A stretch of 64,000 nt of DNA from Clostridium beijerinckii (GCF_018223745.1 NZ_CP073653.1:673001-737000), one strand, 5' to 3'. Shown: positions 28,975 to 39,250, counted from the stretch's first letter. Numbers and translations are program-made. The notes: generated by a model from the letters alone, not told the origin.

Positions 28975-29322
28975 ATGTCATACAAAATAGCATTTGCAAG
29001 CAGTGATGGAAAAGTTGTAAATCAACATTTTGGAAGAACAAAGCAATTCTTAATTGTTGAAGTGGATGATAAAGAATATAAGTATGTAGAGACAAGATTT
29101 AATGAGCCATCGTGCCAAGAATTTCAGCACACTGAGGATGCTTTAAGTAAATCTATTGAATTAATATCTGATTGTAAAGCAGTCTTTGTAGCGAGAATTG
29201 GACAAGGAGCCTTAGCTGAGGTTGAGGCGAAAGGAATAAAAGGAATTGAGGCACCTTATTTTATAGAAGATATACTAAAAAAAGTGCTAAATTCAAAAGT
29301 AAATATTTTAGATTTATATTAA
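28975..29322 (+). CDS. NifX/NifB-C-like cofactor-carrier protein
   Basis: This 115-residue protein belongs to the dinitrogenase iron-molybdenum cofactor family (PF02579): KIAFASSDGKVVNQHFGRTKQFLIVEVD, then the KAVFVARIGQGALAEVEAKGI segment. Such proteins carry NifB-type Fe-S cofactor precursors. AAAGAGGAGGAAG precedes the ATG. Together with nifB it supplies the simplified assembly route expected when nifE/N are absent. No other domain is fused. Confidence 0.9.
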   Translation: MSYKIAFASSDGKVVNQHFGRTKQFLIVEVDDKEYKYVETRFNEPSCQEFQHTEDALSKSIELISDCKAVFVARIGQGALAEVEAKGIKGIEAPYFIEDILKKVLNSKVNILDLY

Positions 29323-29459
29323 TAATCTAAGTTATAAGTATGATTCAAGTAAGTAAATAGTATTTAAAGAATTCAATTAAATTAGGACTTAGATTATAAA
29401 ATTAAACTTTGTATAATGAATAAATTTTGATCAAAGTTAGAATAAAGGAAGTGAACTAT

Positions 29460-30332
29460 ATGGGGAATTTTGACCACCTTGTAAAAACTCATCCGTGCCT
29501 AGGTGGGGAGGCGCATTTTAAATATGGGAGGATACACTTACCAGTGAGTCCCTCATGTAACATACAATGTAAGTTTTGTAGAAGGGGATTTAATAAATCA
29601 GAAGTGCGTCCAGGTGTAAGTTCATTACTACTTACTCCAGAAGAGGCTGTAGAAACTGTTAGGAAAGCATTAATGTTATGTCCAGAAATTAGTGTTGTAG
29701 GGATTGCAGGTCCAGGAGATACGCTTGCAACTGATCATGCTCTTGAGACTTTTAAGTTAGTAAAAAAAGAATTTCCTCATCTTATTAACTGCTTAAGTAC
29801 CAATGGATTAAGATTGGAAGAAAAGGCTGAAAAGATTGTTGAAGCTGGGGTTGAGACAATAACTGTTACTGTTAATGCCATTGATCCAAAGATTCAAAAA
29901 GATATATGTTCTTTTGTAATTGATGAAGATGGTAAAAGACTAGAAGGGGAAGAAGGTGCAAAGAAGTTAATAAATGCACAACTTAGAGGTATTAAAAAGA
30001 TTAGCGAATTAGGAGTTATAGTAAAAATAAATAGTGTCTTAATACCAGGAATTAATGATAGACATATCAAGGAGATAGCTAAAGTAACTAAGGGGGTAGG
30101 AGCATCAATATTAAATATAATTCCACTAATACCACAAAACGAACTTTCTCATCTTGAAGCGCCATCATGCCTAATGCTTGATAAATGTAGAGGAGAAGCA
30201 GGTGAATATCTTGATGTATTTAGGCACTGCAAACATTGCAGAGCTGATGCCTGTGGAATTCCAGGTAAAAATCAAGATATACATGGTCAATTATATGATA
30301 AAGAAGTTGTTGAAACTTTCTCTCATGGATAG
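29460..30332 (+). CDS. nifB: NifB-like radical SAM cofactor maturase
   Basis: This radical-SAM enzyme builds the Fe-S-carbide NifB cofactor (L-cluster). The 290-residue protein has CX3CX2C at C33/C37/C40, the family signature RRGFNKSEVRPGV, and a C-terminal HCKHCRADACGIPG segment shared with NifB. It lacks the NifX domain fused at the C-terminus of many NifB proteins; that role is encoded separately at 28975. ATG 29460 follows AAGGAAGTG; the in-frame start at 29427 has no ribosome-binding site. It is the only nifB here, so one maturase likely serves three DK pairs. Confidence 0.93.
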   Translation: MGNFDHLVKTHPCLGGEAHFKYGRIHLPVSPSCNIQCKFCRRGFNKSEVRPGVSSLLLTPEEAVETVRKALMLCPEISVVGIAGPGDTLATDHALETFKLVKKEFPHLINCLSTNGLRLEEKAEKIVEAGVETITVTVNAIDPKIQKDICSFVIDEDGKRLEGEEGAKKLINAQLRGIKKISELGVIVKINSVLIPGINDRHIKEIAKVTKGVGASILNIIPLIPQNELSHLEAPSCLMLDKCRGEAGEYLDVFRHCKHCRADACGIPGKNQDIHGQLYDKEVVETFSHG

Positions 30333-30575
30333 GAAATTAGTTGATTAATATGAATAGAAACAAGTATTAAAAAATTATTAAGGATTCATAATGACAATCG
30401 TTAAGATAAATAAAATATAAATATTTCATTTATCCTAAAACACAGTAAACAAATAAGAATAATATGAGTAATATATAGTAATTTATATTTAGAAATAGTA
30501 GCAACCTTTATATATAAGAAATAAAGAATAGTGTAGAAAACTTTGCACTAGCGAAACCTTGAGGAGGAGAGAAAA

Positions 30576-31736
30576 ATGAAAATAGAATCATTATTAGTTC
30601 ATGGTGCAATTGATGGGGATGAGACAACAGGATCGGTGAATGTTCCAATCTATCAAACTTCCACATATAAGCAAGAACAGTTAGGTAAAAATAAAGGATA
30701 TGAATATTCAAGGACTGGAAATCCGACAAGGGAAGCATTAGAGAAAACTATTGCCTTGCTGGAAAGTGGAAGCGGTGGACTTGCATTTAGCAGCGGAATG
30801 GCTGCTATTACGGCTGTTTTATCTTTATTTCATAGCGGTGACAAAGTGATAATTCCAAGTAATCTTTATGGAGGAACTTTTAGAGTAATTGATAAAGTAT
30901 TTAAGAATTTTAATCTTCAATATGAGATAGTTGACTTTTCTAGACTAAATGATGTAAAAAGAATTTTAGAAAATGGAAAGGACAACACAAGTATAAAAGC
31001 CGTTTTTATTGAAACTCCAACAAATCCGCTCATGGATATTACTGATATAGAAGAGGTTAGTAAGCTTGCAAAGGAATACGGAGCACTTACTGTTGTAGAT
31101 AATACGTTTATGTCACCATATTTGCAAAGACCTTTAGAATTTGGAGCGGATATTGTTGTTCATAGTGCTACTAAGTATTTAGGCGGTCATAGTAATGTAG
31201 TAGCTGGATTAATAGCTGTAAATAATGATGAGCTTTGGGACAAGTTACACTTTATACAAAATTCAACGGGAGGAGTACTTGGACCATTTGATTCATTTAT
31301 ATTGCTTCAAGGCATAAAAACTTTAGGTGTTAGATTGGATAGGCACAATGAAAATGCAGAGAAAATAGCACAATTTTTATCACAAAGTGAATATATAACT
31401 AAAATTTATTATCCAGGAATAAAGGATTCGAAAGGATATGAAATTCATAAGAAACAAGCATCTGGCTTTGGGGGAGTATTATCTTTTGTTATAAATGAAA
31501 AGATAGATTACAAAAAGTTTCTAAGTTCACTAAGACTTATAACTTTAGGAGAAAGTCTAGGTGGGGTGGAATCTTTAATATGTCACCCAGCTAGCATGAC
31601 ACATGCAGCAATTCCATATAAAATAAGGCAGGAGGTTGGAATTGTCGATAATCTAGTTAGGTTGTCAGTAGGGATAGAAAATATTGATGATCTAATTGAG
31701 GACTTAAACAATGCATTTAAGGAGAGTTTGATATGA
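30576..31736 (+). CDS. mccB: Cystathionine gamma-lyase / homocysteine gamma-lyase-like (MccB-type)
   Basis: This 386-residue PLP enzyme has the PLP lysine K200 in SATKYLGGHS, ETPTNPLMDI, and SLGGVESLICHPASMTHA typical of the gamma-lyase group. It splits cystathionine to cysteine, ammonia and 2-oxobutyrate, or homocysteine to sulfide. The next gene is MccA-like and overlaps (ATGA), forming the reverse transsulfuration pair known from Bacillus mccAB. Cystathionine gamma-synthase is the main alternative; gene order favours MccB. It likely converts homocysteine from the MetY step onward. Confidence 0.82.
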   Translation: MKIESLLVHGAIDGDETTGSVNVPIYQTSTYKQEQLGKNKGYEYSRTGNPTREALEKTIALLESGSGGLAFSSGMAAITAVLSLFHSGDKVIIPSNLYGGTFRVIDKVFKNFNLQYEIVDFSRLNDVKRILENGKDNTSIKAVFIETPTNPLMDITDIEEVSKLAKEYGALTVVDNTFMSPYLQRPLEFGADIVVHSATKYLGGHSNVVAGLIAVNNDELWDKLHFIQNSTGGVLGPFDSFILLQGIKTLGVRLDRHNENAEKIAQFLSQSEYITKIYYPGIKDSKGYEIHKKQASGFGGVLSFVINEKIDYKKFLSSLRLITLGESLGGVESLICHPASMTHAAIPYKIRQEVGIVDNLVRLSVGIENIDDLIEDLNNAFKESLI

Positions 31737-32647
31737 ATTATGTAAGTGATGTAAAAGAACTTATTGGAAATACTCCGCTTATAAAACTCACACATATCAA
31801 TGTTAAAAAAAATGTTAATATATTTGCTAAACTTGAATGTTTTAATCCTGGTGGCAGTATAAAAGATAGAATTGGAGTAACAATGATTGAGGGGGCTGAG
31901 AGAAATGGAAGCTTAAAGAGGGGGTATACCATAGTTGATGCAACAGCAGGAAATACTGGTCTTGGTATAGCTCTAGCGGCAATAAATAGAGGCTATAATA
32001 TAATCTTTGTAGTACCAACCAAATTTTCAATAGAAAAGCAAAAGCTAATGAAAGCCTTGGGGGCTAAAATCATTAATACTCCAGATGAAGAAGGTATGCT
32101 TGGAGCTATAAATAAAGCTAGTGAATTATTAAAAGAAATTCCAAATAGCATTAGCCTAGGTCAATTTGAAAATGAAGATAATCCTCTAGCACATTATGAA
32201 ACAACAGGCCCTGAAATATATAAAGCATTAGATGGTAATATAAATTATTTCGTGGCAGGTGCTGGAAGTGGAGGCACATTTACGGGGATCATAAAATATC
32301 TAAAAGAAAAGGATAAGGATATTAAAGGAGTACTCGCAGATCCAGAAGGGTCAACAATGGTCGGTGGAGAGCATAAGAGTTACAAAATAGAGGGTATAGG
32401 AAATGATTTTGTTCCTAAAACAATGGATATATCTTTAGTTGATAAAGTTATAAAGGTTAATGACGATGAGGCTTTTAAGAATGTAAAGTTACTGGCTAAA
32501 AAGGAAGGTTTAATAGTTGGATCATCATCTGGAGCAATACTCGCAGCAGCATTGAAGTTATCTGAGGAAATCGATAGTGGAAATATAGTTGTTGTTTTTC
32601 CTGATAGGGGAGATAGATATCTAAGTACAACATTGTTTGATGACTAA
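31733..32647 (+). CDS. mccA: Cystathionine beta-synthase, O-acetylserine-type (MccA-like)
   Basis: This 304-residue PLP enzyme has the PLP lysine K44 (GGSIKDRIG), TAGNTGLG phosphate loop, and GSGGTFTG. Short CysK-fold proteins beside mccB are the MccA type, which joins homocysteine with serine or O-acetylserine to make cystathionine. It overlaps mccB by four bases. Cysteine synthase is a possible alternative; the EGMLGAI and VPTKFSIEKQ segments resemble MccA. RNA element copy 7 follows 100 bases after the stop. Confidence 0.82.
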   Translation: MNYVSDVKELIGNTPLIKLTHINVKKNVNIFAKLECFNPGGSIKDRIGVTMIEGAERNGSLKRGYTIVDATAGNTGLGIALAAINRGYNIIFVVPTKFSIEKQKLMKALGAKIINTPDEEGMLGAINKASELLKEIPNSISLGQFENEDNPLAHYETTGPEIYKALDGNINYFVAGAGSGGTFTGIIKYLKEKDKDIKGVLADPEGSTMVGGEHKSYKIEGIGNDFVPKTMDISLVDKVIKVNDDEAFKNVKLLAKKEGLIVGSSSGAILAAALKLSEEIDSGNIVVVFPDRGDRYLSTTLFDD

Positions 32648-32747
32648 GTAATATAAATAAATTAATAAGCTATGGAAATAAGAGATATAAGGACAAGATT
32701 TTGATTTTGGATGGGAAAAAACTTAACTATGATAACTTTATTAACGA

Positions 32748-32816
32748 AGTTGACTAGAAAACTAGAGACTGAGTTTCTTGATTATACATTATTTAGTATG
32801 CAAGAGACTCAGTTTT
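32748..32816 (+). promoter_or_regulatory. Repeated sulfur-block RNA element, copy 7
   Basis: P2 is CTAG (32754-32757), AAAA, CTAG (32762-32765). Outer helix AGTT (32748-32751) pairs with bases 32766-32770 skipping a G. Terminator arms CTGAGTTTCTTG and CAAGAGACTCAG are followed by TTTT. Here overlap with the terminator arm is only about two bases, the least of the seven copies. It precedes nifD-like gene 3. Confidence 0.78.
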
Positions 32817-32854
32817 ATTGTTCATAAAATAAAATTTTAGGAGGGATAAAAGAT

Positions 32855-34387
32855 ATGGCATATAAAAAGATCAATCTGGATATTCCAGAGGTTGAAAGTC
32901 GTGAACAAAGACTTGGAACTATTATTGCATGGGATGGAAAGGCATCAGAACTATCAGAGCAATCTTCTTATGAACGCAGAGGATGCGAGGGCAGAGGTAA
33001 ACAATGCAGACTTTGTGAAATGAAAGGACCCTTTACACAAGGATCAGTTTGTAGCGAACAGATGGTTGAATGTCAAGCTGGAAACGTAAGAGATGCAGTG
33101 CTTATTCAACATTCACCTATTGGTTGTGGAGTGGGGCAAGTACCTTATAATTCAATTTATCGAAATGGACTTGCACTTCGGAATTTACCAGTAGAAAACA
33201 TAAGAATTATTTGTACTAACTTAGATGAAAGTGACATGGTATTTGGAGGTATTAAAAAGTTAAAACAATCAATTAAAGATGCTTTTGAAAGGTATAGTCC
33301 TAAGGCGATTTTTTTAGGTACATCTTGCGCAACAGGAATCATTGGAGAAGATATGGAGAGTGTGGCTGCGGAAGCAGAAGATGAAATTGGCATACCTGTA
33401 ATTCCACTTGCCTGTGAAGGCTTTAGATCAAAACATTGGAGCACAGGTTTTGATGCTACTCAACATGGAATTCTTAGAAAAATTGTACGTAAAAATCCTA
33501 AAAAGCAGGAAGATTTAATTAATGTTATAAATCTTTGGGGATCTGATGTATTTACACCAATGCTAGGAGAGCTAGGATTAAGAGTAAATTATGTTGTAGA
33601 TTTAGCAACGGTAGATGATCTTGCACAACTTTCAGAAGCAGCAGGAACAGTTGGGTTTTGCTATACCTTGTCATCGTATATGGCAGCAGCATTAGAACAA
33701 GAATTTGGTGTTCCAGAAATAAAGGCACCTCAACCTTATGGCTTTGCAGGTACAGATGCTTGGATTCGTGAAATAGCAAGAGTCACTCATAGAGAGGAAC
33801 TTGCTGAAGAGTTTATCAAAAAAGAACATGAAAGAATAAAACCTAAGTTAAAAGAACTTAGGGAAAAACTTAAAGGCGTAAAAGGATATGTTGCAACTGG
33901 TTCAGCTTATGCTCATGGTTTAATTACTGTTTTAAGAGAACTAGGAGTTGAAGTAAATGGTTCTTTAGTATTTCATCATGACCCGGTTTATGATAGTGGA
34001 GATCCAAAGCAGGATTCTCTTAAATTTTTAATAGATAATTATGATGATGTACCTTCATTTAGTGTAAGTAATAGACAACAATATCAATTTTATGGACTCT
34101 TAAAAAAGACAAATCCAGACTTCATATTAATAAGGCATAATGGGCTCGCACCATTGGCATCCAGATTAGGAATACCAGCGGCTCCACTCGGAGATGAACA
34201 TCTTGCTATTGGATATGATGGAATGGTTAATTTAGGAGAAGCTGTTTTGGATGTACTCGCCCATAGGAAATTTCATCAAGACCTAAAAGAGCATGTAAAG
34301 CTGCCTTATACCAAATGGTGGCTTGATCAAGAGGATCCTTATATTCTTGCAAAAAAACCAGAAATATTAAATGAAAAAATAATATAA
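32855..34387 (+). CDS. Nitrogenase-like alpha (NifD-type) subunit 3
   Basis: This 510-residue alpha subunit is a close paralogue of subunit 1 (same GCxxxxxxCRLC insert). It has P-cluster cysteines C73, C91 and C158, and the cofactor cysteine C269 (FCYTLSSY). The nitrogenase His195 and His442 positions read TGFDATQH and LAIGYDG, so these histidines are absent. The extra N-terminal cysteines C44, C51, C54 and C66 match those of subunit 1. GGAGGGATA lies before the ATG. Two close paralogues plus one divergent pair suggest substrate specialisation after duplication. Confidence 0.88.
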   Translation: MAYKKINLDIPEVESREQRLGTIIAWDGKASELSEQSSYERRGCEGRGKQCRLCEMKGPFTQGSVCSEQMVECQAGNVRDAVLIQHSPIGCGVGQVPYNSIYRNGLALRNLPVENIRIICTNLDESDMVFGGIKKLKQSIKDAFERYSPKAIFLGTSCATGIIGEDMESVAAEAEDEIGIPVIPLACEGFRSKHWSTGFDATQHGILRKIVRKNPKKQEDLINVINLWGSDVFTPMLGELGLRVNYVVDLATVDDLAQLSEAAGTVGFCYTLSSYMAAALEQEFGVPEIKAPQPYGFAGTDAWIREIARVTHREELAEEFIKKEHERIKPKLKELREKLKGVKGYVATGSAYAHGLITVLRELGVEVNGSLVFHHDPVYDSGDPKQDSLKFLIDNYDDVPSFSVSNRQQYQFYGLLKKTNPDFILIRHNGLAPLASRLGIPAAPLGDEHLAIGYDGMVNLGEAVLDVLAHRKFHQDLKEHVKLPYTKWWLDQEDPYILAKKPEILNEKII

Positions 34388-34412
34388 TTGATATTTTTTA
34401 AAGGAGGAAGTT

Positions 34413-35771
34413 ATGGAGATTAACAAAGACGTAAATATTACTCAAACAAATTCTATAAATCAAGTGCGTTATGGTTGCGCTATAGGAGCTATTTACAGTG
34501 TATCATCAATTCCTGGAGCAATGCCTATTGTAAATTGTGGTCCTGGTTGTGCAGATAAGCAGTATACTGGTCTCGCATTTTATAATGGTTTTCAAGGTGG
34601 TGGATATAGTGGTGGAGCAGTATCGCCGAGTTCTAATGCAGGTGAAAATGAGGTTGTATTTGGTGGAGAAAATCGTCTTAGAGAATTGATTAAATCATCC
34701 TTAAAGATAATGGATGCAGAATTATTTGTAGTTCTTACTGGATGTATAGGTGAAATTGTTGGAGATGATGTAGGAGCAGTTGTTGGAGAATTTCAGAAAA
34801 AAGGAGCCCCTGTTGTATATGCGGAAACTGGTGGATTTAAAGGAAATAATTTTATAGGCCACGAATTAGTTACAAAGGCTATTATAGATCAATATGTTGG
34901 AGAATATGATGGAGAAAAAGAAAAAGGGTTAATTAATGTATGGTCACTTTTGCCATATCAAAATACATTTTGGCGTGGAGATCTTACAGAAATAAAACGT
35001 GTACTTGAAGGAGCAGGGCTTAAAGTAAACATTCTATTTGGACCAGAATCAAAAGGAGTAAGCGAATGGAGAGATATACCTAAAGCACAGTTTAATTTAG
35101 TGATTTCGCCTTGGCTTGGCTTAGACACTGCTAAGCATCTAGAAAATAAATATAAACAACCATTTCTACACATCCCTACTGTTCCTATTGGAGCAAAGGA
35201 AACAAGTGCATTTTTGCGTAAGGTAGTTGATTTCTCCGGAATAGATAAACAAAAAAGTGAAAATTTTATAAAAGATGAAGAAAAAAATTACTACTATTAT
35301 TTAGAACACTTTTCAGATTTCTATGCTGAATATTGGTGGGGCTTACCGGCTAAATATGCAGTAGTGGGAGATAGCGCTTATAATTTAGCTCTAAATAAAT
35401 TTTTAGTAAACCAGCTGGGATTAATTCCGGCTAAACAAATTATTACTGAAAATCCTCCAGAGCAGTATAGAAGAGCAATTGCGAGTGAGTATAGTAAATT
35501 AGCAGAAGATGTATCTGCAGATGTTGATTTTGCAGAGGATGGATATGTAATAGGACAATTGCTAAGACAGACAGACTTCGGGCATAAGCCGCCTATTATA
35601 TTTGGTACTACATGGGAAAGAGATACAGCTAAAGAATTAAAGGGAGCAATTATTGAAGTAGGTTTTCCAGCCTCTTATGAAGTAGTACTATCAAGAACTT
35701 ATATTGGATATAAAGGAGCGCTTAATTTATTAGAGAAGATTTATACTACTGCAATTAGCGCTAGTGCATAA
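34413..35771 (+). CDS. Nitrogenase-like beta (NifK-type) subunit 3
   Basis: This 452-residue beta partner of alpha subunit 3 has P-cluster cysteines C22 (RYGCAIG), C46 (GPGC) and C111 (TGCIGEIVGDD). It shares the GWxxP-like region WWGLPAKY that differs in beta subunit 1. AAAGGAGGAAG precedes the ATG, 25 bases after the alpha stop. It is the last gene of the sulfur block before a terminator. Confidence 0.88.
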   Translation: MEINKDVNITQTNSINQVRYGCAIGAIYSVSSIPGAMPIVNCGPGCADKQYTGLAFYNGFQGGGYSGGAVSPSSNAGENEVVFGGENRLRELIKSSLKIMDAELFVVLTGCIGEIVGDDVGAVVGEFQKKGAPVVYAETGGFKGNNFIGHELVTKAIIDQYVGEYDGEKEKGLINVWSLLPYQNTFWRGDLTEIKRVLEGAGLKVNILFGPESKGVSEWRDIPKAQFNLVISPWLGLDTAKHLENKYKQPFLHIPTVPIGAKETSAFLRKVVDFSGIDKQKSENFIKDEEKNYYYYLEHFSDFYAEYWWGLPAKYAVVGDSAYNLALNKFLVNQLGLIPAKQIITENPPEQYRRAIASEYSKLAEDVSADVDFAEDGYVIGQLLRQTDFGHKPPIIFGTTWERDTAKELKGAIIEVGFPASYEVVLSRTYIGYKGALNLLEKIYTTAISASA

Positions 35772-35881
35772 AATTTATTGTAAAAATCTTTAAACATAAA
35801 ATAAGTAAAAAAATTTAAGAAAATAATACGAATTATTAAGCACATCTAAAATTTAAATAGTTTAATTATGAAGTCATTTAT

Positions 35882-35919
35882 AGATATCCTTTTGATAAAA
35901 GAGGATATCTATTTTTGTT
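35882..35919 (+). terminator. Intrinsic terminator ending the sulfur block
   Basis: AGATATCC pairs with GGATATCT and is followed by ATTTTT. The remaining sequence to 36205 (the gap from 35772 is 434 bases) shows only a weak promoter-like TTGTAC near 36131. Confidence 0.8.
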
Positions 35920-36205
35920 AAGTAATGCCTAAATATGTATATTTTAATTGGATTTTTTATTACTAGACTTATTTTAGCATTTGGAGTAACAGAATTTTAA
36001 ATTAAATTTATTATTGCAACATAATATAAACAATTCAAATGTTGCCATTTTTTAATTAACTAAACTATAGTATATAAATAAATTAGAATATATATGTCAA
36101 TACTAATATTAAAATAAGATAAAATCTATATTGTACAAGGTTATTGTGGTAGTATATAGGTATATAGGAATAAAATATAGTAATAGTATAATGGAGGAAG
36201 AAATT

Positions 36206-38413
36206 ATGGGAATAAAACAAACATTAGCAAGTTTTATGAAAGAACCTGCATATAGGCCAATGGACATTGAAGAGTTAATTGCTGTATTTGATATAAAGAA
36301 AAATGAATATAATGCGTTTAAAAAGACTTTAAGAACTATGGAAAATGAAGGACTTATTATAAGAACTAAAAAAGACAAGTATATGATAGCTAATGCGAAT
36401 CATGAAGAAGAAGGTCTTATTATAGGATCGCTTCAATCACATTCAAAAGGTTTTGGATTTTTAATTCCAGAAGAAGAGGGACAAAAAGACGTATTTATAC
36501 CAAGCAATTGTATAAATGGAGCTATGAATGGTGATAAAATATCTGTTAGAGTAACAAGAGAAGATACAAAGACCAAGAAAAGAGAAGGAGAAGTAGTAGA
36601 AATTATTGAAAGAAACACTACTAGAATAGTAGGTGTATATGAAGATTCTAAAAATTTTGGTTTTGTAGTTTCTGAGGATCCAAGGATATCTAAAGATGTA
36701 TTCATCTCAAAGAAGGATAGGAATGGTGCCAATGATGGAGATGTTGTTACAGTTAAGATAACAAAATGGCCTGAGGAAAATAGAAAAGCTGAAGGAGTTG
36801 TAACAGAGGTTTTAGGAAGAAAAGGTGACAGAGGAATAGACATTCTAATGATAATTAAAAAACTTGGACTTCCAGAAGAATTTAGTGAAAAAGTTCAAAA
36901 GTATGCTGAAGGTATTTCTGATGAAATTGATGAAGAAGAATATAAAGGCAGAAGAGATTTAAGAGATTTGAGAATGGTAACAATAGATGGTGAAGATGCT
37001 AAGGATTTAGATGATGCTGTATCTATCGAAAAATTAAGTAATGGCAACTTTAAACTAGGAGTTCATATTGCCGATGTAACACACTATGTAAAAGAAAATA
37101 GTCCATTAGATAAGGAAGCATTAAAAAGAGCAACATCAGTTTATTTAATAGATAGAGTTGTTCCGATGTTACCTAGAAAATTATCTAATGGAATATGTTC
37201 ATTAAACCCTAGAGTAGATAGATTAACATTAACTTGCTTCATGGAGATAGATCATAAAGGAAAAGTTGTAGACCATGAAATTGTAGAATCTGTAATAAAA
37301 ACTGATGAGAGAATGACATATAAAGATGTCACAAAGATATTAAGAGATAATGATGAGGAACTTATAAAAAGATATGACTATCTTATTGATGACTTTAAAA
37401 TGATGGAAGAGCTATGCGGTATATTAAGAAATAAGAGAACCAAAAGAGGTGCCATTGATTTTGAAATAGCAGAAGCTAAGATAACACTTAACGAGTTAGG
37501 AAAACCAATTGAGATTAAACCGTATGATCGTGAAATATCAAATAGGATGATAGAAGAATTTATGTTGGCAGCAAATGAGACAGTTGCAGAGCATATGTTT
37601 GGTACTCATCTACCTTTTGTATACAGAATACATGAGAGTCCAGATGAAGAAAAATTAGCTAAATTTAAAGAATTTGTTTATAATTTGGGATATGCTATTC
37701 AATGGACAGAAGAAATAAGACCAAAAAGTTTTCAAGAGATTCTAGAAAAGGTTAAGGGAAAAAACGAAGAAACAGTTGTAAGTACACTTTTATTAAGATC
37801 TATGATGCAGGCAAGATATGCACCAGAATGTAGCGGACATTTTGGGCTTGCAGCTGAGTACTACTGCCACTTCACTTCACCAATAAGAAGATATCCTGAT
37901 TTACAAATTCATAGAATCATAAAAGAATATTTGCATGGAGAAGTAGATGGAACTAGAATAAATAAATTAAAAAATATAGTAGGTTATGCAGCTAAACAAT
38001 CTTCTGAAATGGAAAGAAAGGCTCAAGATGCAGAAAGAGAAGTTGATGATCTTAAAAAAGCTGAGTATATGCAAGAGAGAATTGGTCAAGAATTCGAAGG
38101 AATTATATCTTCAGTTACATCTTTTGGAATATTCGTTGAGTTACCAAACACCATTGAAGGTTTAGTTCATATAACAGATCTAGATGATGATTATTATATA
38201 TTCAATGAAGCAAATTTAAGCTTGATTGGTGAAAGAACTAAAAAGTTATATAAACTTGGAGATAAAGTAAAAGTAGAATGCGTTAATGTAGATATAACAA
38301 ATAGAGAGATATTTTTTAAGATTACACAAGAGCCAAAGAGAGAAGAAAAAGATAAAGATTTTGAATCAGAAGGAAAAATTAGTGAAGTAGAAAAAAAGTT
38401 AGTTGAAGTATAA
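36206..38413 (+). CDS. rnr: Ribonuclease R
   Basis: This 735-residue 3'-to-5' exoribonuclease degrades structured RNA and, with SmpB/tmRNA, non-stop mRNA. Visible domains are an N-terminal helix-turn-helix region, two cold-shock-like segments (about residues 70-225), the RNB core with DGEDAKDLDDAVS (catalytic Asp residues, about 260-275), and an S1 domain at about 620-705. ATG 36206 with GGAGGAAG upstream is preferred over the open start 75 bases upstream. It is the right-hand boundary of the sulfur block, with smpB next. Confidence 0.95.
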   Translation: MGIKQTLASFMKEPAYRPMDIEELIAVFDIKKNEYNAFKKTLRTMENEGLIIRTKKDKYMIANANHEEEGLIIGSLQSHSKGFGFLIPEEEGQKDVFIPSNCINGAMNGDKISVRVTREDTKTKKREGEVVEIIERNTTRIVGVYEDSKNFGFVVSEDPRISKDVFISKKDRNGANDGDVVTVKITKWPEENRKAEGVVTEVLGRKGDRGIDILMIIKKLGLPEEFSEKVQKYAEGISDEIDEEEYKGRRDLRDLRMVTIDGEDAKDLDDAVSIEKLSNGNFKLGVHIADVTHYVKENSPLDKEALKRATSVYLIDRVVPMLPRKLSNGICSLNPRVDRLTLTCFMEIDHKGKVVDHEIVESVIKTDERMTYKDVTKILRDNDEELIKRYDYLIDDFKMMEELCGILRNKRTKRGAIDFEIAEAKITLNELGKPIEIKPYDREISNRMIEEFMLAANETVAEHMFGTHLPFVYRIHESPDEEKLAKFKEFVYNLGYAIQWTEEIRPKSFQEILEKVKGKNEETVVSTLLLRSMMQARYAPECSGHFGLAAEYYCHFTSPIRRYPDLQIHRIIKEYLHGEVDGTRINKLKNIVGYAAKQSSEMERKAQDAEREVDDLKKAEYMQERIGQEFEGIISSVTSFGIFVELPNTIEGLVHITDLDDDYYIFNEANLSLIGERTKKLYKLGDKVKVECVNVDITNREIFFKITQEPKREEKDKDFESEGKISEVEKKLVEV

Positions 38414-38457
38414 GATATGATTTTAATGTTCTGAAAGAGCAAAAATTTGTGCATATA

Positions 38458-38500
38458 AACTTATTTTGAGCGTTCATATCAGCAATGTTCAAAATAAGTT
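38458..38500. repeat. Inverted repeat between rnr and smpB
   Basis: AACTTATTTTGAGC and GTTCAAAATAAGTT face each other across about 15 bases. There is no T run on the plus strand. It may attenuate or terminate the rnr transcript. Confidence 0.6.
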
Positions 38501-38527
38501 GATTTACAGAAATGGGTATAATATAAT
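38499..38527 (+). promoter_or_regulatory. smpB: Likely sigma-A promoter of smpB
   Basis: TTGATT (38499-38504) and TATAAT (38522-38527) lie 17 bases apart, about 35 bases before the smpB start. Confidence 0.6.
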
Positions 38528-38561
38528 TTTAGTAGAAATATAACCATAGCGGGTGATTATG

Positions 38562-39032
38562 ATGGCAAGAAAAAGAAATGAGAATTCATTAGCAGAAAAT
38601 AGAAAAGCAAGGCATGACTATTTTGTAGAAGAGGCAATGGAAGCAGGATTGGTTTTAGTTGGGACAGAGGTTAAATCAATAAGAAATGGAAGAGTGAATC
38701 TTAAAGACTGTTATGCAGATATATATAATGGTGAAATATTTGTAAAGAATATGCACATATCTCCTTATGAACAAGGAAATATATTTAATGTAGATCCATT
38801 AAGAGAGAGAAAATTACTTCTTCATAGAGATGAAATAAGAAGACTTGATGGTTTAGTGTCTAGAGATGGATATACCTTAATACCTCTATCATTGTATTTG
38901 AAGGACGGAAAAGTTAAAGTTGCGCTTGGAGTTTGTAAAGGTAAGAAAAATTATGATAAGAGAGACTCGATGTTAGAAAAAGCTCATAAGAGGGACATGG
39001 ATAGAGCAATTAAGGAAAAGAATAAATATTAA
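38562..39032 (+). CDS. smpB: SsrA-binding protein SmpB
   Basis: This 156-residue RNA-binding protein is needed with tmRNA for trans-translation of stalled ribosomes. Motifs [40 protein letters not shown] and [26 protein letters not shown] are typical. ATG 38562 has GCGGGTGA upstream with good spacing; ATG 38559 is a near alternative. It is followed by a terminator. No tmRNA gene (ssrA) is seen directly downstream. Confidence 0.97.
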   Translation: MARKRNENSLAENRKARHDYFVEEAMEAGLVLVGTEVKSIRNGRVNLKDCYADIYNGEIFVKNMHISPYEQGNIFNVDPLRERKLLLHRDEIRRLDGLVSRDGYTLIPLSLYLKDGKVKVALGVCKGKKNYDKRDSMLEKAHKRDMDRAIKEKNKY

Positions 39033-39040
39033 TTAAGCAT

Positions 39041-39077
39041 GCTACCGAAAGTATAAAAATATTTTTGGTAGTTTTTT
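39041..39077 (+). terminator. Intrinsic terminator after smpB
   Basis: CTACCGAAA pairs with TTTTTGGTAG and is followed by TTTTTT. Confidence 0.85.
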
Positions 39078-39250
39078 ATTTGGTTAAAATACAAGATAAT
39101 ATGGGGTTTTTAGATAAAATTATTATAGAAATAATCTGAATAATAAATGGGTGACATTTACAATAAATATACTATTGAAAAAATATGTGTCATATAATTT
39201 TTTGTAAGTAATAATATGTAAATGAGATTAGTATTAAGGGGGAAATAATT

